From positions 1 through 38,262 of the forward strand of contig CACCKE010000007.1 of NCBI GenBank assembly GCA_902546615.1: a stretch of 38,262 bases of DNA, in the 5' to 3' direction. The notes under the pieces were generated by a model, which had not been told where the DNA came from, made no database searches, and was given only the letters and a program-made list of their open reading frames with translations. The translations under genes and the position numbers were made by a program. The DNA comes from an uncultured Pelagibacteraceae bacterium (lineage in GTDB: Bacteria; Pseudomonadota; Alphaproteobacteria; Pelagibacterales; AG-422-B15). Below are positions 14,963-25,947 of this stretch, piece by piece; positions within the stretch are counted from its first letter, which is position 1; the number at the start of each line of letters is the position of its first letter.

Positions 14963-16489
14963 CTATTCAATTTGCATTAATAGCTCAGACACAAGTTTAT
15001 TAATATTTAACCCTTTTGATGCAAGTCCATAGATCTTTTTATCTGGTCTAATAATTATTTCCCCTGCTTCTAAATAGTCGGATAACTCGGGGCCGATATT
15101 AAAATTAGAATAGTCAAAAATAAATTTAAAATTTAGGTTAATTAATTTTTCATATATATCCTCAGCTAACTCATTTCTTACATCTTTTTTAGAAAATATT
15201 GCAAAACAGTTTCCAATCATTTTATCTAAGCAAGCAATACCTTGTTTATCAGTAATCTCTCTATTTGAAAGTCTTCTGTTGATTATCATTTCACTCTGTA
15301 AATGACTAAAAATACCTTTTTTTGACTCCTTTTGTTCAATATTGTTGTTTCTCCCAAATGCTTGGTCTCTGGCCTCTGGGGCGATTGCCTCCTCTAATGG
15401 CATATTTTTCTGAAATGCCATAGATAGTGAGTCAATCAATTGTCCAAGTGCAATAGATGATTTTATTGTTTGCTTTATTGGTTGAGCTCTCTCTAAATCA
15501 TAAGAAAGTAAAAGATTTTTGTTGCAATTAAAATTAACAACCAAATTAATTTTCCATATTAGATTTAATATATCTCTAATTCCTGTATTTAGACCTTGAC
15601 TTGCATATGGAGGCATTTGATAAGCAGTATCACCTATTAAAAAAACATTGTTTTTCTGAAAAGTATTAGCAAAAGATCCTCTAAAATTTTGAATAGATAT
15701 ATTTTCAATCTCGTACTGATTAGGCTCTATCCATTTTGAAATTAAGTTTTGGATATTATTTTTTTGAATAATTTTTTGGTGTTGCTCACCTGTTAGTAAT
15801 TGAAATTCAAACCTATGTCTTCTATTTGAAAGAGATATATATGAAGTAGGTCTTTTATCGTCGCAAATTTGCCTGAAAACATTTTCTAAACTATTTTCAT
15901 TCTTTAGCCATATATCGACAAGAAGCCAATTTTTTGAATATCTTTGATCAACGGACTCAATGTCTAATTTATTTCTTACAAAAGAATTGGCACCATCGCA
16001 TGCAATTAGGTAAAGGGCTTCAAAATATTTTAATTTGTTGCCACTTTTTGTATCAAGTCCCACTTGATTATCATTTAAATTAAAGTTAATAAGTTCGTTA
16101 TTAAATAGTAAATCTATATTTTCATCAGCCTTACATTTTTCTCTTATTATTTTTTCAATCTCTGGTTGAAAAAAAGTACAAACGGAAGGAAAATCATTAT
16201 CAGTGTGTAATACTGGATTTCGTTGGATCACTTTTCCATTAGTTAACACAATGTCAGTAAAATCTGGTTTATTTAAAAATACTTTTAGAGCATCGTATAA
16301 ACCAACATTTTCTAGTAAACGTAAACTTTCATCATCGAATGATACCTCTTTTGAGGAAAATTCAGTGTCCGATTTTGACTCAATAACTAATGTTCTAAGA
16401 TTGTATTGACTACATACTTTTGCACATATTTGTCCAATTAGTCCGAAACCCACAATTGCAACATCATATTGATTAATATTACTAGTCAA
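14963..16489 (-). CDS. FAD-dependent aromatic monooxygenase (MhpA/UbiH-like)
   Basis: This is a flavin monooxygenase of the PheA/MhpA group, about 508 residues from the TTG at 16489. That start has AGGAG 5 nt upstream and places VAIVGFGLIG near the N-terminus. An ATG at 16531 would add 14 unconserved residues. The first FAD motif is GFGLIG with E about 25 residues on (TLVIES); the second is FLIGDTAYQMPPYASQGLNTGIRD. Such enzymes hydroxylate phenolic rings with NAD(P)H and O2; the substrate here is unknown. The C-terminal 100 residues are a divergent thioredoxin-like domain. It is divergent from the amidinotransferase. Confidence 0.88.
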   Translation of the reverse strand: MTSNINQYDVAIVGFGLIGQICAKVCSQYNLRTLVIESKSDTEFSSKEVSFDDESLRLLENVGLYDALKVFLNKPDFTDIVLTNGKVIQRNPVLHTDNDFPSVCTFFQPEIEKIIREKCKADENIDLLFNNELINFNLNDNQVGLDTKSGNKLKYFEALYLIACDGANSFVRNKLDIESVDQRYSKNWLLVDIWLKNENSLENVFRQICDDKRPTSYISLSNRRHRFEFQLLTGEQHQKIIQKNNIQNLISKWIEPNQYEIENISIQNFRGSFANTFQKNNVFLIGDTAYQMPPYASQGLNTGIRDILNLIWKINLVVNFNCNKNLLLSYDLERAQPIKQTIKSSIALGQLIDSLSMAFQKNMPLEEAIAPEARDQAFGRNNNIEQKESKKGIFSHLQSEMIINRRLSNREITDKQGIACLDKMIGNCFAIFSKKDVRNELAEDIYEKLINLNFKFIFDYSNFNIGPELSDYLEAGEIIIRPDKKIYGLASKGLNINKLVSELLMQIE

Positions 16490-16514
16490 AATAACTCCTA
16501 GATAATGAAATCGC

Positions 16515-16543
16515 TTGACTCTTACTTTCAATTTAGTTTGAAT
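16515..16543 (+). promoter_or_regulatory. Possible amidinotransferase promoter
   Basis: TTGACT (16515-16520) and TTGAAT (16538-16543) are 17 nt apart, upstream of the ATG at 16580. The -10-like element overlaps a perfect 10-bp palindrome TTGAATTCAA (16538-16547), a possible operator in the divergent gap. The -35 match is good and the -10 match only four of six. Confidence 0.35.
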
Positions 16544-16579
16544 TCAAGCCATTATTTAATTTGATAAAAAAGATTTGAA

Positions 16580-17686
16580 ATGGTGAAAATAGTAAATTCA
16601 TGGAATGAGTGGGATCCTCTAAAACACATAATTGTTGGAAGAGCAGATAATTGTTGCATTGCTCCAGTTGAACCTGCAATGGCTCCAAAAATTCCTGAAG
16701 ACTCTGATATGAAAGGTCAATTTGGACCAAGGCCACAACATACAATTGATAGAGCAAATTATTTACTTGATAATTTCTCTTATATTTTAGAAAAAAGAGG
16801 AATAAAAGTAGACCGTCCATCTCCACTAGATTTCAATCAGAAAATTGGTACCCCAGATTGGAGTATAGAAACAATGTTTGGCTGCATGCCTCCTCGAGAT
16901 GTTATACTTACTTTGGGCAGTGAGATGCTGGAAGCTACGATGTCCTTTCGTTCAAGATGGTTTGAATATTTATGTTATCGACCGCTATTACAAAGTTTTT
17001 TTGACCAAGACCCAGAAATGAAATGGGAGACTGCTCCAAAACCAAGGTTAACGAATAAATCATATAGGGATAATTATCTTGCAGATGAAATAACAATAGA
17101 ACAAAGATACGAATGGGTTGCCGATAAAAAATTTGTTACCACTGAAGAAGAACCACTATTTGATGCAGCCGATGTGTTAAGAATGGGCAAAGATTTATTT
17201 ATTCAACACGGGTTCACAACAAACTTAAAAGGCATTGATTGGATTAAAAGACACTTTCCAGACCAACGAATTCATGTACTAAATTTCCCAACTGATCCTT
17301 TTCCTACACATATTGACGCTACATTTACGCCATTGAGACCAGGATTAATATTAAACAATCCTGAAAGAAGACTACCTGATGAACAAAGAAAAATTTTTCA
17401 TGATAATGACTGGGAAATAGTCGATGCTGCTAGACCCGCTCACAATTCTCCTCCTCCATTATGCTATTCAAGCGTGTGGTTAAGCATGAACGTTCTTATG
17501 CTAGATCCAAAAACAGTTTGCGTTGAAGAAACTGAAGTTCACCAGATGGATCAACTAGATAAGTTAAATTTCGAAGTTGTTCCGGTTCCTTTCAGGGATG
17601 CTTATCCATTTGGTGGCGCTCTACACTGCGCAACAACTGATGTTTATCGTGAAAGCAGCCAGGAAGATTACTTTACAAAACAATAA
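16580..17686 (+). CDS. Amidinotransferase of the glycine amidinotransferase (AGAT) family
   Basis: This is a 368-residue pentein-fold enzyme that moves an amidino group, usually from arginine, to an acceptor amine. It aligns in memory with human AGAT: FDAADVLRMGKDLF (D198), HIDATF (H244, D246) and GGALHCATTDVYR with catalytic C350. WLSMNVLMLDPKTVCVE is also shared. The residues before the catalytic His are F241-P-T243, where AGAT has N-P-M; these positions line the substrate pocket, so the acceptor may not be glycine. The protein lacks the mitochondrial leader and is otherwise full length. It is divergent from a flavin monooxygenase; a shared pathway is possible but unproven. Confidence 0.9.
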   Translation: MVKIVNSWNEWDPLKHIIVGRADNCCIAPVEPAMAPKIPEDSDMKGQFGPRPQHTIDRANYLLDNFSYILEKRGIKVDRPSPLDFNQKIGTPDWSIETMFGCMPPRDVILTLGSEMLEATMSFRSRWFEYLCYRPLLQSFFDQDPEMKWETAPKPRLTNKSYRDNYLADEITIEQRYEWVADKKFVTTEEEPLFDAADVLRMGKDLFIQHGFTTNLKGIDWIKRHFPDQRIHVLNFPTDPFPTHIDATFTPLRPGLILNNPERRLPDEQRKIFHDNDWEIVDAARPAHNSPPPLCYSSVWLSMNVLMLDPKTVCVEETEVHQMDQLDKLNFEVVPVPFRDAYPFGGALHCATTDVYRESSQEDYFTKQ

Positions 17687-17689
17687 TTT

Positions 17690-18817
17690 TTAATAATTTG
17701 TTTTCTCAATTATGATATTTCGATTGATATAACAATTCATTAAAAGTCCAAACCCAAACATAACTGCTAACATCGAACTCCCTCCATAGGATATAAATGG
17801 AAGTGGAACTCCTACTACTGGAAGCAAGCCTGTGACCATTCCAATATTTACAAAAACGTAAATGAAAAATACATTACATACTCCTAAAGATAAATATTTA
17901 CTAAATAAGCTGCGACTTTTTAGTGCAAGACGAATAGAAATCATAATTAAGGCCGCATACATTAATAATAAAAGTAATGTCCCTATGAAACCAAATTCCT
18001 CACCTAACATTGTGAATATAAAATCTGTTTGCATTTCAGGAAGAAAATTTAGATGGCTCTGAGTACCTTCCATGTAGCCTTTCCCAAAAATACCACCAGA
18101 GCCAAGAGCAATTTTTGATTGCATTATGTGATATCCATTTCCAAGAGGATCACGTTCAGGATTGAAAAAAGTGAGCACTCTGTCTTTCTGATAATCTTTG
18201 AGATATTGCCACAAAACTGGTAAAGAACATAAAATTGAAAATACGCCTAATATAAAATATTTATAATTTAAACCTGAGATCCAAAAAAGACTTATTCCGC
18301 CAAGTAGAATTATAAGAGCTGTACCTAAATCCGGCTGTGTAATTACCAACAATACTGGAACTATAGTAATGATCAGTGGAATAATCAGGGTTTTAATAAA
18401 ACTACTATCGTTATTTATTGAATGAAAATACTTAGCTAGAGCTAAGATTAATGTATATTTAACAAACTCAGAAGGTTGTAGACTTATACCAGCTATATTG
18501 ATCCATCGAGTAGCACCGTTACTTTCAATTCCAAAAAAAGGAATGATAACTAAAGATATAATGCTTAGGAAAAAAATTACATATGCATAACCAAATATTA
18601 ACCTTAAATCAAAGAATATGACTAAAAAAAAGATGATTAATCCAAGTATAAATCTTTGAGAGTGCTTCAATGGCCACGAGTTAAAGTCTCCATTTGAAAT
18701 ACTATATAATGCAGCCAAACCCACAAAGAACAATGAAATTATTAAACCCAGTAGAGGATAATTTATACTTTGTAGTTTGGCAAAGGCTGAACTATACAAG
18801 TTATTTTGATTAAACAT
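17690..18817 (-). CDS. rodA: Rod-shape peptidoglycan glycosyltransferase RodA
   Basis: This is a 375-residue SEDS-family polytopic membrane protein that polymerises glycan strands from lipid II during cell elongation. About ten hydrophobic helices are seen. Family signatures include GATRWINIAGISLQPSEFVK, ITQPDLGTALIILLGG, LTFFNPERDPLGNGYHIMQSKIALGSGGIFGKG and LPFISYGGSSMLA. The start overlaps the PBP2 gene by 8 nt, consistent with the RodA-PBP2 pair acting together. It is the last gene of the mre run and ends 3 nt from the convergent amidinotransferase. Confidence 0.97.
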   Translation of the reverse strand: MFNQNNLYSSAFAKLQSINYPLLGLIISLFFVGLAALYSISNGDFNSWPLKHSQRFILGLIIFFLVIFFDLRLIFGYAYVIFFLSIISLVIIPFFGIESNGATRWINIAGISLQPSEFVKYTLILALAKYFHSINNDSSFIKTLIIPLIITIVPVLLVITQPDLGTALIILLGGISLFWISGLNYKYFILGVFSILCSLPVLWQYLKDYQKDRVLTFFNPERDPLGNGYHIMQSKIALGSGGIFGKGYMEGTQSHLNFLPEMQTDFIFTMLGEEFGFIGTLLLLLMYAALIMISIRLALKSRSLFSKYLSLGVCNVFFIYVFVNIGMVTGLLPVVGVPLPFISYGGSSMLAVMFGFGLLMNCYINRNIIIEKTNY

Positions 18818-20681
18818 TAAAGATTTCGTTTCTTTTTAAATTGAGTTTTTTTTCAAATAAATATTTGAATATATCTGATGCAATTGGAGCTGCAGATCCA
18901 GATCCACTGCCTCCATGTTCAACAATTACAGAAACTGCATACTTAGGATCTGTAGTTGGACCGTATCCGATAAAAAGACCATGATCCCTTTTTTCCCAAG
19001 GCAAATCTTTATTTTTTATTAAACCTTCTTCTCTTTCTTTAATTGATATTGCTCTTACTTGAGATGTGCCTGTTTTACCCGCCATTTTATACTTACCAAT
19101 AATTCTTGATCTATAGGAAGTCCCTCCAGGAGCATTAGTAGCTTCGTCTAATGCATTTTTAATAATTTTTAGATATTTGGGATCTGCAATAATTCGCTCA
19201 TTATAAATATTTGAGGTTTCATTATCATATATCAATTTTGGGCTAAGCCTCATTCCATTGTTAATTAATTGAGCTAATGCAAGAGACAGCTGCGCTGCAG
19301 TTGTTAAAAAATATCCTTGGCCTATACCAGCTGATAATGTTTCTCCTACCATCCATCTACTTCCAAGATTTTCTAATTTCCACTGTTTGTTTGGAACTAC
19401 TCCACTTTTTTCTTCATAAAGAGATTTGAAAACTTTTTCTCCTAACCCATATCTTTTACAAACTTCAGCGATTTTATTAATTCCTATTCTTCTTGCAATT
19501 TGATAAAAATAAACATCACAAGATACCTTTATAGCCTTTGTCATATCTACATTTCCATGTCCTTCCTTCTTCCAGCAATGAAATGTCTTGTATCCTGATT
19601 CTAGACTAGTATCTTCTATTAGGTGTTTCCCATCACAAAAAAAAGTTTCTTTATGATTAACTCCTGACTCTAAGGCTGCAAGTGCAACAAATGGTTTTAT
19701 GGTTGATCCAGGAGGATATTGATTGGATATCGATTTATTAATCAGTGGTTTATATTTATCTGATAAGAGATTTTCCCAAGTCTCATTTGAAATAGATTTA
19801 CTAAATATATTAGGATCATAGGATGGTGAGGATGCCAATGCATAAAAATCGCCATTTTTAACATTAATAACTGAGACACTTCCACTAAGTCCTTTTAATC
19901 TTTCATAGCAAAACTTTTGTAATTCTGAGTCAATTGTAAGTTGTATGTAGTTTCCTTGTACACTATTTACTCGATCAAGTTCTCTAATTTCTCGTCCACT
20001 GGCATTAACTTCAATATTCTTATTGCCTAGCTTACCTCGTAAAATTGCATCTTTAGCTTTTTCTACACCTATCTTGCCTGCTTTTGCTGTGCTTAGTTTG
20101 GATAATGGATTTGACTCTCCTTCATTTTTGCTTATTGGAGAAACATACCCAATTAAATGTGAGTGCGACTCTCCTTGAGTATAATATCTCTTGAAGCCAA
20201 TCTGAGGGTAAATTCCCTCTAATTTATGAATATTCACATTTATTTTAGAAAAATCCTCCCATGTCAAGTCATCGATAATTCCAACAGGTATGAATTTATT
20301 TCTTGAATTTACTTCCTTTAATATTTTTTCTATATCAATATTTGCGTGAGGTAAAAGTGACTTTAAATTAACTAATGATTTTTCTACGTCTCTGGTTTCT
20401 TCTTTTATTATTATAATTTCATATTTTTGTTTATTGATAGCCATTGGTCGCCCCTGCAAATCAAAAATAATACCTCTTTCTGGTTCGAGAAATCTGTGTG
20501 TTATTCTATTTTTATCAGATAATTTTTTATAATTACTATTCTCAGCGATTTGTAAATAAGCTAGTCTTCCAACAAGCACCGAGAATACACCAGCCTTAGC
20601 AATTGTCACAAGCGCTGCTCTTCTATTGATTAAATTTTCAGTATCATATTTTTGGAAAATAAGTTTACTTGATTTCTTCAT
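18810..20681 (-). CDS. mrdA: Penicillin-binding protein 2
   Basis: This is a 623-residue class B PBP, the transpeptidase partner of RodA. After a basic start, a single N-terminal membrane segment (AALVTIAKAGVFSVLVGRLAYLQI) is followed by a dimerisation/pedestal domain with RITHRFLEPERGIIFDLQGRPMAIN. The transpeptidase domain has catalytic S326 in STIK, the SCD motif (SxN/D) and K536 in KTGTSQV. GVEKAKDAILRGKLG is a PBP2-type segment. It overlaps mreD by 17 nt and rodA by 8 nt. The product acts in the periplasm, anchored to the inner membrane. Confidence 0.96.
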   Translation of the reverse strand: MKKSSKLIFQKYDTENLINRRAALVTIAKAGVFSVLVGRLAYLQIAENSNYKKLSDKNRITHRFLEPERGIIFDLQGRPMAINKQKYEIIIIKEETRDVEKSLVNLKSLLPHANIDIEKILKEVNSRNKFIPVGIIDDLTWEDFSKINVNIHKLEGIYPQIGFKRYYTQGESHSHLIGYVSPISKNEGESNPLSKLSTAKAGKIGVEKAKDAILRGKLGNKNIEVNASGREIRELDRVNSVQGNYIQLTIDSELQKFCYERLKGLSGSVSVINVKNGDFYALASSPSYDPNIFSKSISNETWENLLSDKYKPLINKSISNQYPPGSTIKPFVALAALESGVNHKETFFCDGKHLIEDTSLESGYKTFHCWKKEGHGNVDMTKAIKVSCDVYFYQIARRIGINKIAEVCKRYGLGEKVFKSLYEEKSGVVPNKQWKLENLGSRWMVGETLSAGIGQGYFLTTAAQLSLALAQLINNGMRLSPKLIYDNETSNIYNERIIADPKYLKIIKNALDEATNAPGGTSYRSRIIGKYKMAGKTGTSQVRAISIKEREEGLIKNKDLPWEKRDHGLFIGYGPTTDPKYAVSVIVEHGGSGSGSAAPIASDIFKYLFEKKLNLKRNEIFNV

Positions 20682-21150
20682 ATTTTTTCTGGCTATATAA
20701 AATTATTAAGTTTAATGGCGGGTATAATAAAACCATTATTATGAGAGCTGACAATTCACCAACAGATATATAATTGAGTTGGTAATTAAAATAGATAAAT
20801 AAGTTTTTAAAAATAAATAATATTAATAATGCTATAATGAATATTATAAATTTAATTTTTTGTTGTTCGAATAAACCATTAATTGAGATAATCTGACTTA
20901 GAATATAGAAATATAAAAAAATACTTCCGGAATAACCTAAATGCATTCCAAGCAAAATATCTTGAAAAATACCCCAAGCAAAAAGAAGAAGAGGAACTAA
21001 CCATTCGATTTTGTTCCATTTTATTGTATACAACAAAATGGACAGTATTAAAGTTAAATCGATTAGATTAAAATTAAAAACATTGTTAAATGAAATAAAA
21101 AAAAGAAGAGATCCATTTAATAGCAAATAACTTTTGAAACTTAGAGTCAT
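20665..21150 (-). CDS. mreD: Rod shape-determining protein MreD
   Basis: This is a 161-residue, very hydrophobic protein with about five predicted membrane helices. Sequence is weakly conserved in this family. The helix pattern, the LLLFAWGIFQDILLGMHLGYSGSIFLYFYIL segment (D-x-x-x-G-x-x-G-x-S) and the position between mreC and mrdA identify it. It links MreC and the PBP2-RodA synthase to MreB. The start is 2 nt from mreC and the end overlaps mrdA. Confidence 0.9.
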   Translation of the reverse strand: MTLSFKSYLLLNGSLLFFISFNNVFNFNLIDLTLILSILLYTIKWNKIEWLVPLLLFAWGIFQDILLGMHLGYSGSIFLYFYILSQIISINGLFEQQKIKFIIFIIALLILFIFKNLFIYFNYQLNYISVGELSALIIMVLLYPPLNLIILYSQKKYEEIK

Positions 21151-21152
21151 TT

Positions 21153-21992
21153 TTAGTTTTCTTTTATTAATTTATAATTTAATAATTTCACATGCGATAA
21201 AGTTGCTATATTTTCAAATATACTAATCTCGATTTCATTTGATTTTTTTCCAACTACTTGACCAATCAATTGAAATGGAGGAAAAATTCCACCTTTTCCT
21301 GATGTTGTGACTAAGTCTCCAATGCTAATTTTTTCAATATGTTCAACAAATTCTATAATTGGGTTTTCTCGACCTTGACCTACTAGCATACCATGATAAC
21401 CATCTTCAGAAATTATCACTGGAATTCTACTGTTAATGTTGCTTATTAAAAGTACGCGTGAGAGGCTTTCACCAACATGAGATATTCTACCAATTATTCC
21501 ATTAGATCCTGAAACTGGCATATCCAATTTAATATTTTCTTCTTTTCCTGAATTGACAATTAAGGTGCCGTTAAAATTATTAGAAAAATCACCAACTATC
21601 CTTGAAGTTCTAAAATCATATTCAATATCATCAGATGCGTTTAATAGACTTTCATATTGAGCTATTTTTAGTTTCATAGAAACCATCTCTTGAAAACTAG
21701 CGGAGTCAAGTAATTGCATTTCTTTGAATCTTTGATTTTCTTCATAAATATTTTGAATCTCGTAAATACTTTCAAGTCCATTTTTAATTAAATTAATAGG
21801 ACTGGAAACAATTGAAGTAATTGAGTAAACGGTATTAATACTTTTAGCTCTAAGTTCATTTGAGAGATTGCTATTGTCAAATCGTCCAAAATAAAGAATT
21901 AGGGAAAATATGATTAATCCTATAGGAATAAGAATAGACATGTAGCTATTCTTGTTAACATATCTTGAGTAAAAATTACGTGATGTCCTCAC
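21153..21992 (-). CDS. mreC: Rod shape-determining protein MreC
   Basis: This is a 279-residue bitopic protein with a cytoplasmic N-terminus, one membrane helix (ILIPIGLIIFSLILYF), a coiled-coil stretch at about 70-115 and a periplasmic beta-barrel pair. The conserved region GTLIVNSGKEENIKLDMPVSGSNGIIGRI, VLLISNINSRIPV and GDLVTTSGKGGIFPPFQLIGQV matches the MreC family. MreC activates PBP2 in the elongasome. The gene lies 13 nt after mreB. Confidence 0.95.
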   Translation of the reverse strand: MRTSRNFYSRYVNKNSYMSILIPIGLIIFSLILYFGRFDNSNLSNELRAKSINTVYSITSIVSSPINLIKNGLESIYEIQNIYEENQRFKEMQLLDSASFQEMVSMKLKIAQYESLLNASDDIEYDFRTSRIVGDFSNNFNGTLIVNSGKEENIKLDMPVSGSNGIIGRISHVGESLSRVLLISNINSRIPVIISEDGYHGMLVGQGRENPIIEFVEHIEKISIGDLVTTSGKGGIFPPFQLIGQVVGKKSNEIEISIFENIATLSHVKLLNYKLIKEN

Positions 21993-22005
21993 TGTCAGAC
22001 TTTAA

Positions 22006-23058
<1,053 letters not shown>

Positions 23059-23061
23059 TTA

Positions 23062-24621
23062 TCAAACTCCGGTGACACCTGACATACTAGCTGGAGCTGA
23101 CTTTTCTCTTTTAATTATTAATTTGTTTAGAGCATTTATATATGCTTTTGCTGACGCCACAAGTGTATCTGTATGTGCACCAAGTCCAACAACAGTTTTG
23201 CCATCCTCAGCCAACCTAACAGAAACTTCAGCTTGAGCGTCTGTGCCCTCAGTAACAGCATGAACTTGATACAACAATAGCTTTCCTTTATGAGGAACGA
23301 GTTGACTTAAACCATTAAAGATTGCGTCAACAGGTCCATCTCCAGTTGAAGTTACTGTCTTGTGCTCATCATCAATTAAAAGACTGATCTCAGCTTTTTG
23401 AGGTCCTTTCGTTCCAGCTATAACTTGTAAATCCTGTAGTAAAATAGAGTCATTTACTCTAATTACCTGATCATCAATAATAGCAATGATGTCTTCATCA
23501 TAAATGTTTTTCTTTTTGTCTGCTAAATTTTTAAAGTTTTCAAAGGCCTCTTCAATTACGTTGTCATTAATTGAGTAACCAAGTTCGATTATTTTTTGTT
23601 TGAATGCATGTCTGCCAGAATGCTTACCCATTACAAGATTTGACTCTGAAACTCCAACACTTTCTGGGGTCATAATTTCATACGTTTTATTATTTTTTAA
23701 CATCCCATCCTGATGGATACCTGCTTCATGTGCAAAAGCATTTTTTCCAACGATTGCCTTATTAAATTGTACAGGAAAACCTGTCACTGCTGAGACAAGC
23801 TTAGAGGTTTTGGTAAGTTTTTCAGTTTGTATGTTTGTTTGAAAAGGCATCATATCATTTCTAGTTCTGATCGCCATGACAACTTCTTCCATTGCGGCGT
23901 TACCGGCTCTTTCACCCAATCCATTTATAGTGCACTCAATTTGCCTTGCACCAGCTCTCACACCCGCAAGAGAATTTGCTACCGCTAATCCAAGATCATT
24001 GTGACAATGTGTAGAAATTGTCACTTTATCAATATTTGGAACATTATTCATTAGATGGGTTATAATATTAGTAAATTCGTCTGGAATTGAGTATCCGACA
24101 GTATCTGGAATATTTATTGTTGATGCGCCGTTCTTAATCGCAGCTTCAACAGTTTTACACATAAAGTCCAAATCTGTCCTTGTTCCATCTTCACAAGACC
24201 ACTCAACGTCTTCACATAGATTCCGTGCAAAAGATACACTATCAATTACCTTTTGATAAACCTCATCGGAATTCAATTGTAACTTGTGTTTCATGTGAAG
24301 TTCACTTGTTGAGATAAATGTATGTATTCTTGGAGCTGTAGCATTTTTAAGAGCATCCGCAGCTGTTTGAATGTCATTTTTTGAAGCTCTGCTCAAAGCG
24401 CATATTGATGAATTTTTAATCTTTTTTGATATTTCAGAAACTGCTTCATAGTCTCCCTTTGATGCGGCAGGAAAACCAGCTTCTATAATATCAACTTTCA
24501 AATCTTCTAAAGCTTCTGCAATTTTTAATTTTTCTTCAATGTTCATTGAAGCGCCAGGAGACTGCTCACCATCTCTTAATGTAGTATCAAAAATCTTTAT
24601 GTAATTATTTTCTTTGTTCAT
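23062..24621 (-). CDS. leuA: 2-isopropylmalate synthase
   Basis: LeuA condenses acetyl-CoA with 2-oxoisovalerate in the first committed step of leucine synthesis. The 519-residue protein carries the catalytic domain signatures FDTTLRDGEQSPGASM, STHCHNDLGLAVANSLAGVRAGA (metal His-x-His) and TINGLGERAGNAAMEEV. The C-terminal LeuA regulatory domain, about residues 390-510, binds leucine (KAEISLLI, GDGPVDAIFNGL, HTDTLVASAKAYINALNKL). It therefore has enzyme-level feedback and, via the leuL leader upstream, probable transcriptional attenuation. It follows ilvC after 297 nt and is followed closely by mreB. Confidence 0.97.
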   Translation of the reverse strand: MNKENNYIKIFDTTLRDGEQSPGASMNIEEKLKIAEALEDLKVDIIEAGFPAASKGDYEAVSEISKKIKNSSICALSRASKNDIQTAADALKNATAPRIHTFISTSELHMKHKLQLNSDEVYQKVIDSVSFARNLCEDVEWSCEDGTRTDLDFMCKTVEAAIKNGASTINIPDTVGYSIPDEFTNIITHLMNNVPNIDKVTISTHCHNDLGLAVANSLAGVRAGARQIECTINGLGERAGNAAMEEVVMAIRTRNDMMPFQTNIQTEKLTKTSKLVSAVTGFPVQFNKAIVGKNAFAHEAGIHQDGMLKNNKTYEIMTPESVGVSESNLVMGKHSGRHAFKQKIIELGYSINDNVIEEAFENFKNLADKKKNIYDEDIIAIIDDQVIRVNDSILLQDLQVIAGTKGPQKAEISLLIDDEHKTVTSTGDGPVDAIFNGLSQLVPHKGKLLLYQVHAVTEGTDAQAEVSVRLAEDGKTVVGLGAHTDTLVASAKAYINALNKLIIKREKSAPASMSGVTGV

Positions 24622-24665
24622 CTCTCATCCTCTTAATAAAATTAAATTGTGTTAAAATTAAGTAC

Positions 24666-24695
24666 CCCCTGCAGTAATGTTATATTACCCAGGGG
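24666..24695 (-). terminator. leuA attenuator hairpin
   Basis: On the minus strand CCCCTG (24695-24690) pairs with CAGGGG (24671-24666), and TAAT with ATTA further in, leaving loop ATAAC and a small internal loop. The upstream arm overlaps the last codons of the leuL leader peptide, as expected for translation-coupled attenuation. A discontinuous U-rich stretch (UUAAUUUU) follows. A competing hairpin CTGC-TTA-GCAG (24707-24697) lies just before it. The U-tract is weaker than in enteric attenuators. Confidence 0.65.
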
Positions 24696-24742
24696 CTGCT
24701 AAGCAGATCTAACAGCAATAGAGATTGAGAAGTGCTATTCAT
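24680..24742 (-). CDS. leuL: leu operon leader peptide
   Basis: This is a 20-codon ORF with ATG at 24742-24740 and TAA at 24682-24680, ending 58 nt before leuA. It encodes four consecutive leucines, an aspartate and two more leucines (SLLLLDLLSSPW), then Val-Ile before the stop. The leucines use different codons (CTA TTG CTG TTA ... CTG CTT), so several leucine tRNAs are sensed. Leucyl-tRNA shortage would stall the ribosome on these codons and prevent the downstream attenuator from forming. It has only a weak ribosome binding site. Being short, it is missed by usual ORF length cut-offs. Confidence 0.85.
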   Translation of the reverse strand: MNSTSQSLLLLDLLSSPWVI

Positions 24743-24823
24743 AGTTAATTGATTTTCAAAATTTTTATTCAATTTTACCACTCTGTTTTATTGCACTTTC
24801 TAATTGTTTGAGATATTTCGATA

Positions 24824-24850
24824 ATTATATGAAAATTCGTTATTTTTCAA
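24824..24850 (-). promoter_or_regulatory. Possible leuL-leuA promoter
   Basis: TTGAAA (24850-24845) and a perfect TATAAT (24829-24824) are separated by 15 nt on the minus strand, about 75 nt before the leuL start. The spacing is 2 nt short of optimal. It would let leuA be transcribed separately from ilvBNC under leucine attenuation. Confidence 0.4.
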
Positions 24851-24918
24851 CGTATTAGTTAAAAAACCTAATTTTCTCCCATAAATTAAGGGAATTGGTG
24901 AAATGAAGTATTGCTGAA

Positions 24919-25947
<1,029 letters not shown>

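Noticed and set aside
16533..16826. Minus-strand open frame of 97 codons
   Set aside because: It is antisense to the start of the well-supported amidinotransferase and has no recognisable domain.
24830..24918. Intrinsic terminator after ilvC
   Set aside because: Only weak stems (ATTAG/CTAAT, TCCC/GGGA) without a following U-tract are visible, so ilvC-leuA read-through remains possible.
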